From positions 1 through 19,089 of the forward strand of contig CAKVJR010000020.1 of the NCBI GenBank assembly GCA_934754855.1: a DNA stretch of 19,089 nt, written 5' to 3'. The notes below the pieces were generated by a model. The model did not search any database. It was not told where the DNA came from and saw only the letters and a program-made list of their open reading frames with translations. Below, piece after piece: positions 13,796 to 19,089 of this stretch. Each line of letters starts with the position of its first letter. Positions within the stretch are counted from its first letter, which is position 1. This stretch comes from an uncultured Candidatus Melainabacteria bacterium. GTDB taxonomy: Bacteria > Cyanobacteriota > Vampirovibrionia > Gastranaerophilales > Gastranaerophilaceae. Position numbers and translations under genes: made by a program.

Positions 13796-14164
13796 ATGAT
13801 ACAACAGGAAACAAGATTACAAGTTGCGGACAATACAGGTGCAAAGGAACTTCTTTGCATCAGAGTATTGGGCAGTTCAAATAAGAAATTCGCTTATGTT
13901 GGCGATGTAATCATTGCAGCAGTTAAAGATGCAACTCCTAACATGACAGTTAAAAAGTCAGATGTAGTTAGAGCAGTTGTTGTAAGAACGAAGCATGATA
14001 TCAAACGTGCAGACGGATCAGTCATCAGATTTGATGAAAACGCTGCCGTTATCATCAACAAGGACGGTAACCCCAGAGGAACACGTGTTTTCGGACCGGT
14101 TGCTCGTGAGCTCAGAGAAAAGAATTTCATGAAAATCATTTCTCTTGCGCCGGAAGTTATTTAG
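13796..14164 (+). CDS. rplN: Large ribosomal subunit protein uL14
   Basis: L14 sits at the subunit interface. The 122-residue protein starts MIQQETRLQVADNTGAKELL and contains VGDVIIAAVKDA, RAVVVRTKHDIKRADGSVIR, FDENAAVIINKDGNPRGTR and VFGPVARELR, matching L14 throughout. AAGGAAAAG (13782-13790) is the ribosome binding site. Confidence 0.97.
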   Translation: MIQQETRLQVADNTGAKELLCIRVLGSSNKKFAYVGDVIIAAVKDATPNMTVKKSDVVRAVVVRTKHDIKRADGSVIRFDENAAVIINKDGNPRGTRVFGPVARELREKNFMKIISLAPEVI

Positions 14165-14176
14165 GAAGGCAACAAA

Positions 14177-14524
14177 ATGAGAAGAAAAAAACAAGTTGAA
14201 GAACACAATATTCACGTCAGAACCGGCGACAAAGTAGTGGTTGTTTCCGGCAAAGACAAAGGCAAGACAGGAAACGTAAAGAAAGTAGTTACATCAGAAA
14301 ACAGAGTAGTTGTTGAAGGTGTAAATATGGTTACGAAAGCACAAAAGCCGAACCCGATGGCAGGAATTCAAGGCGGATTGGTCAAGAAGGAAGCATCATT
14401 GGAATCGTCAAAAGTAATGCTTTTCTGCCCTGCTTGTAACAAGGCTACAAGAATCAAATACGAAGTAAAAGATGATAAAAAAGTTCGTGTTTGTAAACAT
14501 TGTGGTGAAGTTTTAGACGTATAA
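14177..14524 (+). CDS. rplX: Large ribosomal subunit protein uL24
   Basis: L24 starts 50S assembly. The 115-residue protein has the KOW motif (about residues 13-40: VRTGDKVVVVSGKDKGKTG), VVEGVNMVTKAQKPN and an SLESSKVMLFCPAC segment. It ends in a four-Cys zinc ribbon, CPAC and CKHC, as in many bacterial L24 proteins. The ribosome binding site is AGGAAGG (14163-14169), overlapping the rplN stop region. Confidence 0.96.
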   Translation: MRRKKQVEEHNIHVRTGDKVVVVSGKDKGKTGNVKKVVTSENRVVVEGVNMVTKAQKPNPMAGIQGGLVKKEASLESSKVMLFCPACNKATRIKYEVKDDKKVRVCKHCGEVLDV

Positions 14525-14540
14525 CTTAACAAAAGTATGG

Positions 14541-14568
14541 ACATCTTGTCATGTTTGGGCGAAGATGT
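14541..14568 (+). promoter_or_regulatory. Inverted repeat in the rplE leader
   Basis: ACATCTT (14541-14547) is perfectly complementary to AAGATGT (14562-14568) with a 14-base loop, inside the 68-base spacer between rplX and rplE. It ends about 10 bases before the AAAGGA ribosome binding site. It may be a control hairpin or an mRNA processing site. Confidence 0.35.
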
Positions 14569-14592
14569 ATTCTACGAAAAGGAAAAAGAAAA

Positions 14593-15144
14593 ATGACAAC
14601 AGTAACTAAAAGTTTAAGAAAAAAATACGACGAAGAAGTCGTAGATGCATTAAAGAACGAATTCAAATATGAAAACGTTCACCAAATTCCGAAACTCAAC
14701 AAAGTTGTAATCAACATGGGCGTCGGAGAAGCATGCCACAACTCAAAACTTGCAGAATTAATTGTTGCACAATTAACAAAGATTGCAGGACAAAAGGCAG
14801 TGGCAACAAAAGCGAAGAAATCAATTGCAACTTTCAAATTGAGAGAAGGCATGCCGGTAGGTTGTATGGTTACTCTCAGAGGCGAAAGAATGTATGATTT
14901 CATTCAAAAGTTAATTTGCGTAGTTCTCCCGAGAATTCGTGACTTTAGAGGTATCAGTTCTAAATCATTTGATGGAAGAGGAAACTACACATTAGGTTTG
15001 AAAGAGCAATCATTATTCCCTGAAATCAGTTACGATGAAATCGAAACAGTTTTAGGTATGAACATATCAATAATCACGACGGCAAAGACAGATGAAGAAG
15101 GTAGAGCACTTTTGAGATATCTCGGCATGCCGTTCAAGAAATAA
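14593..15144 (+). CDS. rplE: Large ribosomal subunit protein uL5
   Basis: L5 binds 5S rRNA and contacts the P-site tRNA. The 183-residue protein has LRKKYDEEVVDALKNEF, PKLNKVVINMGVGEA, KSIATFKLREGMPVGCMVTL and LPRIRDFRGISSKSFDGRGN, all L5 signatures. The start at 14593 matches the family length and follows AAAAGGAAAAAG; an in-frame ATG at 14551 would add 14 basic residues overlapping the leader inverted repeat. Confidence 0.97.
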   Translation: MTTVTKSLRKKYDEEVVDALKNEFKYENVHQIPKLNKVVINMGVGEACHNSKLAELIVAQLTKIAGQKAVATKAKKSIATFKLREGMPVGCMVTLRGERMYDFIQKLICVVLPRIRDFRGISSKSFDGRGNYTLGLKEQSLFPEISYDEIETVLGMNISIITTAKTDEEGRALLRYLGMPFKK

Positions 15145-15155
15145 AGGAGCGTATT

Positions 15156-15362
15156 GTGGCTAAGAAATCAATGATAGATAAAGAAGCAAAAAGAGAAGCA
15201 CTCGTAGCGGCAGGAAAATATCCTAAAGTTAGATTGCACAATCGTTGCTCTGTATGCGGCAGACCTCACGGATTTCACAGAGACTTCGGTCTTTGCAGAA
15301 TTCACTTGAGAGAATTGGCTCACAAAGGATTACTTCCCGGCGTAACAAAAGCAAGTTGGTAG
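15156..15362 (+). CDS. rpsN: Small ribosomal subunit protein uS14, short metal-binding type
   Basis: S14 lies in the 30S head. This 68-residue protein is the short, zinc-binding type, not the long Cys-free type of Cyanobacteria. The metal site reads Cys31-x2-Cys34-x12-Cys47-x2-His50, so the usual fourth cysteine is a histidine (CRIH instead of CRIC). His can still bind zinc. Family stretches are RCSVCGRPHGF, FGLCRIHLRELAHKG and GLLPGVTKASW. It starts with GTG; AAAGGAG (15143-15149), overlapping the rplE stop, is well placed and fixes this start. Confidence 0.95.
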   Translation: MAKKSMIDKEAKREALVAAGKYPKVRLHNRCSVCGRPHGFHRDFGLCRIHLRELAHKGLLPGVTKASW

Positions 15363-15364
15363 TA

Positions 15365-15384
15365 GTCTTATCGTTCACAAAGAC
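15365..15384 (+). promoter_or_regulatory. Small hairpin before rpsH
   Basis: GTCTT (15365-15369) and AAGAC (15380-15384) form a 5-bp stem with a 10-base loop in the 43-base rpsN-rpsH spacer. It may be chance. Confidence 0.2.
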
Positions 15385-15405
15385 AACAGGAAAAGGAAAT
15401 TATCA

Positions 15406-15801
15406 ATGAATACAGATCCGATAGCAGATATGCTTACGAGAATCAGAAACGCAAACCAAGTTTCTCATAAAGAAGTTGAAATGCCTGCTTCAAACCTTAA
15501 AGTTGAACTTGCAAAACTTTTGAAGAACGAAGGTTACATTTCTGACTACTCAGTAAAAGAAGTCGGTAAGTTCAAAGTTTTAAATGTTGCACTCAAGTAC
15601 GACACAGAAAACAATCCGGTAATTACGAACCTCCAAAGAGTTTCAAAACCCGGTTTGAGAACTTACTCAAAGGCAAAAAATCTTCCGCAAGTATTAGGCG
15701 GAATGGGAATTGCAGTTGTCAGCACAAGCAAGGGCTTGCTCACTGACAGACGTGCAAGAAAAGAAAATGTCGGCGGCGAAGTAGTTTGCTACATTTGGTA
15801 G
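15406..15801 (+). CDS. rpsH: Small ribosomal subunit protein uS8
   Basis: S8 binds the central domain of 16S rRNA and in Escherichia coli represses the spc operon. The 131-residue protein begins MNTDPIADMLTRIRNANQV and contains LLKNEGYISDY, LQRVSKPGLRTYSKAKNLP and GMGIAVVSTSKGLLTDR, ending in GGEVVCYIW, all typical of S8. Ribosome binding site AAAAGGAAA (15391-15399). Confidence 0.97.
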   Translation: MNTDPIADMLTRIRNANQVSHKEVEMPASNLKVELAKLLKNEGYISDYSVKEVGKFKVLNVALKYDTENNPVITNLQRVSKPGLRTYSKAKNLPQVLGGMGIAVVSTSKGLLTDRRARKENVGGEVVCYIW

Positions 15802-15849
15802 TAAATCCGCAGACAGCGATACTAAATTGACAAGACGGAGAACAAAATA

Positions 15850-16389
15850 ATGTCACGTATAGGAAAATTACCGATTGAGATACCTGCCGGTGTTGAAGTT
15901 ACCATCAACGGTAACACAGTAACGGCGAAAGGTCCGTTGGGAACAGAAACAGTTACAGTAAGACCTGAACTTTCCGTTGAACAAGCAGACAATCATGTAT
16001 ATGTAAAGAGAAATGCTGACGACAGAAAATCTCGCTCATTGCACGGTTTGTCAAGAACACTTGTAGCAAACGCAATCAACGGTGTAAAGAATGGTTTTGA
16101 AAAGAAACTCGAAATTGTAGGTGTAGGTTACAGAGCCGCAATGCAAGGAACAACATTGAACTTGGCATTGGGTTATTCACACCCGATTAACATCGAAGCA
16201 CCCGAAGGAATCAAGATTGAAGTTGAAGCAAACACAAAAATCAAGATTTCGGGACACAACAAACAAATGGTCGGCGACATCGCTGCACTCGTACGTTCAA
16301 AAAGACCTCCTGAAGTTTACAAAGGAAAAGGTGTTAAGTACGAAGGCGAACACATCAGAAGAAAAGCCGGCAAAACAGGTAAAAAATAG
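15850..16389 (+). CDS. rplF: Large ribosomal subunit protein uL6
   Basis: L6 stabilises the factor-binding region of the 50S subunit. The 179-residue protein begins MSRIGKLPIEIPAGVEVTI, has GPLGTETVTVRPE, TLVANAINGVKNGFEKKLEI, GVGYRAAMQGTTLNLALGYS and PPEVYKGKGVKYEGEHIRRK with the basic end AGKTGKK. Both L6 repeats are present. ACGGAGAAC (15835-15843) is the ribosome binding site. Confidence 0.97.
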   Translation: MSRIGKLPIEIPAGVEVTINGNTVTAKGPLGTETVTVRPELSVEQADNHVYVKRNADDRKSRSLHGLSRTLVANAINGVKNGFEKKLEIVGVGYRAAMQGTTLNLALGYSHPINIEAPEGIKIEVEANTKIKISGHNKQMVGDIAALVRSKRPPEVYKGKGVKYEGEHIRRKAGKTGKK

Positions 16390-16399
16390 AGCCGCATAG

Positions 16400-16453
16400 G
16401 TTCACAAGAACAGCCCGATTGAACCCTTGAGATAATTTCAAGAAGGTTTGGGT
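16400..16453 (+). promoter_or_regulatory. Candidate structured leader before rplR
   Basis: A small hairpin GTTC-ACAA-GAAC (16400-16411) is followed by a longer stepped stem. CCC (16414-16416) pairs with GGG (16450-16452), AACC (16422-16425) with GGTT (16445-16448), and TTGA (16427-16430) with TCAA (16438-16441). The stem ends just before the GAAAGGAAAG ribosome binding site (16454-16463). The 78-base spacer is long for this operon. Pairings are seen; a control role is inferred. Confidence 0.4.
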
Positions 16454-16467
16454 GAAAGGAAAGAAAA

Positions 16468-16836
16468 ATGATTAAAACAGCAAATAGAAAAGCACAAGTT
16501 CAAAAACGTCACAGAAGACTCAGAGTCAAATTGAAGGGTACAACTGAAGCACCCAGACTCGCAGTTTACAGAAGCACAAAACACATTTACGCTCAAATCA
16601 TTGACGATGTTAAAGGTGTAACTTTGGTTTCGGCTTCATCTGATGACAAAGAACTCAAACAAAAGTTGGCTCACGGTGGAAACATCGAAGCGGCTAAAGT
16701 TGTAGGCGAAGCAATCGCTAAGAGAGCAGCAGCAAAGAAAATCGTTGATGTTGTTTTCGATAGAGGCGGCTTTGTTTACCACGGAAGAGTTGCTGCACTT
16801 GCAGACGCTGCAAGAGAAGCAGGTTTGAACTTCTAA
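16468..16836 (+). CDS. rplR: Large ribosomal subunit protein uL18
   Basis: L18 binds 5S rRNA with L5. The 122-residue protein has KRHRRLRVKLKGTTEAPRL, VYRSTKHIYAQIIDD, VVGEAIAKRAAAKKI and VVFDRGGFVYHGRVAALADA, with the normal end REAGLNF. In most bacteria rpsE follows immediately; here a terminator follows after 21 bases, so rplR is the last gene of the operon. Confidence 0.97.
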   Translation: MIKTANRKAQVQKRHRRLRVKLKGTTEAPRLAVYRSTKHIYAQIIDDVKGVTLVSASSDDKELKQKLAHGGNIEAAKVVGEAIAKRAAAKKIVDVVFDRGGFVYHGRVAALADAAREAGLNF

Positions 16837-16855
16837 TTTTCTCAAAGTTCTAAAA

Positions 16856-16886
16856 AGAGAGGGTTCACAAAAACCCTCTTTTTTTT
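16856..16886 (+). terminator. Strong intrinsic terminator ending the ribosomal operon
   Basis: AGAGGGTT (16858-16865) is perfectly complementary to AACCCTCT (16872-16879) with a 6-base loop, extended by A-T and G-U pairs at the base, and followed by a run of eight T (16879-16886). It should stop nearly all transcription from the 18-gene operon. Confidence 0.9.
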
Positions 16887-16915
16887 CATTTATCATAATT
16901 GATAAATTCGACTGA

Positions 16916-16955
16916 TTGTTTCAAAATTGACTAAATTTATAAATTTTGATAATTT
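16916..16955 (+). promoter_or_regulatory. Candidate promoter of the sugar-kinase/csaB pair
   Basis: After the terminator, TTGTTT (16916-16921) and TATAAA (16938-16943) are 16 bases apart. An alternative is TTGACT (16927-16932) with a poorer TAATTT (16950-16955) at 17 bases. The region is AT-rich, so the choice is uncertain, but the preceding terminator means a promoter must lie nearby. Confidence 0.35.
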
Positions 16956-16977
16956 ATATGTAATTCAGGTAAGAATA

Positions 16978-17916
16978 ATGGAAAATAATTTGGATTTAAT
17001 AACGATAGGCGAAGGCTTGGTGGAACTTTCGAGTCCGCAAAGTTTGGCTTATGCGGATAAATTGGATAAATATTACGGCGGAGATACTTTGACGACGGCG
17101 ATTGCGGCATGCAGAATGGGCGGTCGGGTCGGTTATATTTCCAAGGTCGGAAATGACGCATTTATGGAATTTCTTGTCGGCGGTTGGGCGACAGAGGGGC
17201 TTGATATAACAAGAGTTACCTCGACTGACGGTCGCAACGGCGTTTATTTTGTTGCAGGTCATGAAACAGGACATAAAGAATTTGCATATTATCGCAAAAA
17301 GACAGCAGCGGCAAAACTTACGACTCGTGATATTGATGAAGAATATATTAAATCCGCAAAGGCCGTTTATGCGACAGGAATTACACAATCGCTCTCATTG
17401 TCTGCCAAAGAGGCAGTTTTGAAAATGTGTAAGATTGCGAAAGAAAACAATATTTTGGTTGCTTATGATCCGAATTTTGAGGAACTTTTGTGGTCTTTGG
17501 AAGAGGCGAGAGATGCTTTTTCCGAGATTGAAGATTATATTGATATAATTTTCTTGAATTTAAGAACTGATGCGGTTCTTTGGGATATCGAATCTTGTGA
17601 CAAATTGATTGAAATGCTTTTGGATAAAGGTATTAAGACGATTGTTGTTAAGTCGAAAGCAAATGGCGGATATTACGTTGCGACGGCGAATGAAACCATT
17701 TTTACACCATTTTTCTCCGATACGAAAAAAGACTCGACGGGTGCAGGCGATTCGTTTAACGGTGCATTTTTGTACGAGTTAACACAGGGCAAAACGCCGT
17801 TTGAGGCGGTGAAGTTTGCGAGAGTTGTGTCGGGCTTGCAGGTTAGAAAAATCGGGGCGATTAAATCTATTCCCTCGGCAAAAGAAGTTATGGACGCTTT
17901 GAATGAACAAGAATAA
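16978..17916 (+). CDS. PfkB-family sugar kinase, KDG-kinase-like
   Basis: The 312-residue protein is a ribokinase/PfkB-fold kinase that phosphorylates a sugar or sugar acid using ATP. The N-terminal part has GEGLVELSSP and YYGGDTLTTAIAACRMGGRV (substrate-binding GG region). The middle has FAYYRKKTAAAKLT, which resembles the YYR motif of 2-keto-3-deoxygluconate kinases, and VAYDPNFEELLW. The PfkB signature DSTGAGDSFNGAFL ends in the catalytic base Asp258 with the GAGD anion hole (255-258). KdgK activity (Entner-Doudoroff branch) is the best guess, but fructokinase or another substrate is possible. Start 16978 is chosen because AGG (16967-16969) precedes it; an upstream in-frame TTG at 16927 falls in the promoter region. 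The end overlaps csaB by 14 bases. Confidence 0.88.
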   Translation: MENNLDLITIGEGLVELSSPQSLAYADKLDKYYGGDTLTTAIAACRMGGRVGYISKVGNDAFMEFLVGGWATEGLDITRVTSTDGRNGVYFVAGHETGHKEFAYYRKKTAAAKLTTRDIDEEYIKSAKAVYATGITQSLSLSAKEAVLKMCKIAKENNILVAYDPNFEELLWSLEEARDAFSEIEDYIDIIFLNLRTDAVLWDIESCDKLIEMLLDKGIKTIVVKSKANGGYYVATANETIFTPFFSDTKKDSTGAGDSFNGAFLYELTQGKTPFEAVKFARVVSGLQVRKIGAIKSIPSAKEVMDALNEQE

Positions 17917-18955
17917 AAAGGCTCCGAAGGTTGTTATTTCGGGGTATTACGGGTTTAATAATTTCGGCGACGACGCTGTTTTGAGCGTGTTGGTCGATTC
18001 TTTGAAAAAATCGGGAGTTGAGGATATTACCGTTTTTTCAAAAAATCCGAAATCTACGAAAGAAATGTTCAAGGTTAAGTCGTCAAAGACTTTCGGCGTT
18101 TTTGGCTTGCTTTATAATTTGATGAGATGTGACTTTTTGATTTCAGGCGGTGGAAGTCTTTTGCAAGACGCAACGAGTGTAAAGAGCCTTATTTATTATC
18201 TTTGCGTAATTTTGACCGCATTATTTTTCAGAAAAAAAGTCATTATTTTCGCTCAAGGGCTTGGACCGATTAACAATAAACTTTTTGAAAAAATTACCGC
18301 TCTTGTTTTGAAACATTGCACTTACATTACTGTTCGTGACGAAAAAAGTTTGTTTTTGGCAAGAAGTTGGGGACTTAATCCTGACTTGGTTTCCGATCCT
18401 GTTTGGAATATTAAACTCAAAACAAAATATTCTCATCGGGGTGTCGGCATTCAACTAAGGGAATGGCCGTCTTTGACCCCTCAAATGCTCAAGGATTTTG
18501 CGAAATATATTGCCGATGTTTATTCGGATAAAATTATTTTTATCTATGCTCTTCAAGCAGCATTGGACTTGGAAATTTGCGAACAATTGGAAGTCGAATT
18601 GTTGAAAATCAATCCTGATTTGCATACACACGTGGTTACAAATAGGGCGACTTTTGAGATTGTTGAGGCGTTTTCTCATCTTGATGAATTGATTGCAATG
18701 CGTTATCACGCTTGCCTTTTGGGCTTGAAGTACGGCATTCGGGTGCTGCCGATTATTTATGATCCGAAGGTGGAAAAACTTGCGGACGAGTTCGGCTTGA
18801 CATCGAGATTGATGTTGCACGGCGAATTTGAGGCGGAAAAGAAAATCAGAAACTTGAGATATGGCGAATACCACGTCGATGAAGAAAAAGTTTCTCGCAA
18901 GAAATTCGATTTTCATAAGTTTGAGGACATTTTGTTCTCCGATGAGAAAAATTAA
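17903..18955 (+). CDS. csaB: CsaB-like polysaccharide pyruvyl transferase
   Basis: The 350-residue protein matches the polysaccharide pyruvyl transferase family (PF04230), best the CsaB branch. CsaB adds a ketal-linked pyruvate to a cell-wall polymer, which then anchors SLH-domain proteins. Visible motifs are SGYYGFNNFGDDAVL (13-27), LISGGGSLLQDATS (about 79-92) with LIYYL after it, FAQGLGPI, TVRDEKS and the C-terminal AMRYHACLLGLKYGI containing His269, which corresponds to the conserved RxHA motif of the family. A hydrophobic helix (about 96-113) is part of the fold or a membrane contact. It starts inside the kinase gene with 14 bases of overlap and only a weak ribosome binding site, suggesting translational coupling. 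No SLH gene is in the window, so that role here is inference. Confidence 0.9.
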   Translation: MNKNKKAPKVVISGYYGFNNFGDDAVLSVLVDSLKKSGVEDITVFSKNPKSTKEMFKVKSSKTFGVFGLLYNLMRCDFLISGGGSLLQDATSVKSLIYYLCVILTALFFRKKVIIFAQGLGPINNKLFEKITALVLKHCTYITVRDEKSLFLARSWGLNPDLVSDPVWNIKLKTKYSHRGVGIQLREWPSLTPQMLKDFAKYIADVYSDKIIFIYALQAALDLEICEQLEVELLKINPDLHTHVVTNRATFEIVEAFSHLDELIAMRYHACLLGLKYGIRVLPIIYDPKVEKLADEFGLTSRLMLHGEFEAEKKIRNLRYGEYHVDEEKVSRKKFDFHKFEDILFSDEKN

Positions 18956-18965
18956 GGGTAAATAT

Positions 18966-18990
18966 GTAGGGGCAACTTCAGTCGACCAAT
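18966..18990 (+). repeat. 25-base dispersed repeat, copy 2
   Basis: Matches the reverse complement of 5082-5106 at 23 of 25 positions. It begins 10 bases after the csaB stop. No terminator hairpin is seen between csaB and the window end. Confidence 0.55.
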
Positions 18991-19061
18991 TGATAATTAA
19001 AATTCATATATATATTTGATAAATACTATTATTCGTACCCATTATTCTTTCATTCGCTACG

Positions 19062-19089
19062 CTCGCCATAAACGTGCCTTCACGGCAAG
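19062..19089. repeat. Partial copy of the REP-flanked element core
   Basis: CTCGCCATAAACGTG (19062-19076) matches 4614-4628 with one change, and the flanking bases are similar. The window ends inside it, so its extent is unknown. Confidence 0.4.

Noticed and set aside
16858..16886. Attenuator within a longer ribosomal operon
   Set aside because: The hairpin and T-run are strong and no ribosomal gene follows, so a true operon end fits better.

Overview
The window looks like chromosomal DNA of a low-GC, fast-translating but uncultured-type bacterium. The best guess is the non-photosynthetic sister group of Cyanobacteria (Melainabacteria/Vampirovibrionia, for example Gastranaerophilales). The S10 and L3 proteins carry stretches that read like cyanobacterial ones (S10: YCVLRSPHVDK and LPAGVDIEVKL; L3: PGSIGAGTTPGRV). 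The gene order is not that of true Cyanobacteria: rpsJ is joined to rplC, and rpsN is a short metal-binding form lying between rplE and rpsH. A csaB-type pyruvyl transferase fits the same guess. This placement rests on remembered family patterns, not on a search.

Layout. Positions 1-1892 (minus strand): replicative helicase dnaB with a likely promoter, and upstream of it a small unrecognised 84-residue gene with its own ribosome binding site and terminator. Positions 2050-4526 (plus): a double zinc-ribbon protein, LemA, and an M48 (HtpX-like) membrane protease with an added C-terminal zinc ribbon, a possible membrane-quality-control cluster. Positions 4527-5294: a 768-base convergent gap packed with palindromic repeats. 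Positions 5295-6762 (minus): a small exported protein followed by thioredoxin reductase trxB. Positions 6850-8304 (plus): gatB of the tRNA amidotransferase, ending in a terminator.

Positions 8490-16886 hold one long ribosomal protein operon of 18 genes: rpsJ, rplC, rplD, rplW, rplB, rpsS, rplV, rpsC, rplP, rpmC, rpsQ, rplN, rplX, rplE, rpsN, rpsH, rplF, rplR. It stops at a strong intrinsic terminator after rplR instead of running on into rpsE-rpmD-rplO-secY. Most spacers are very short. Those before rplC (103 nt), rplE (68 nt) and rplR (78 nt) are longer and contain inverted repeats; the rplC spacer can form two mutually exclusive helices and is the best candidate here for an undescribed regulatory RNA.

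Positions 16978-18955 carry an overlapping gene pair, a PfkB sugar kinase resembling KDG kinase and a CsaB-like polysaccharide pyruvyl transferase. The end of the window re-enters dispersed repeat sequence also found at 4600-5110. No rRNA, tRNA, CRISPR array, transposase or prophage gene was seen.
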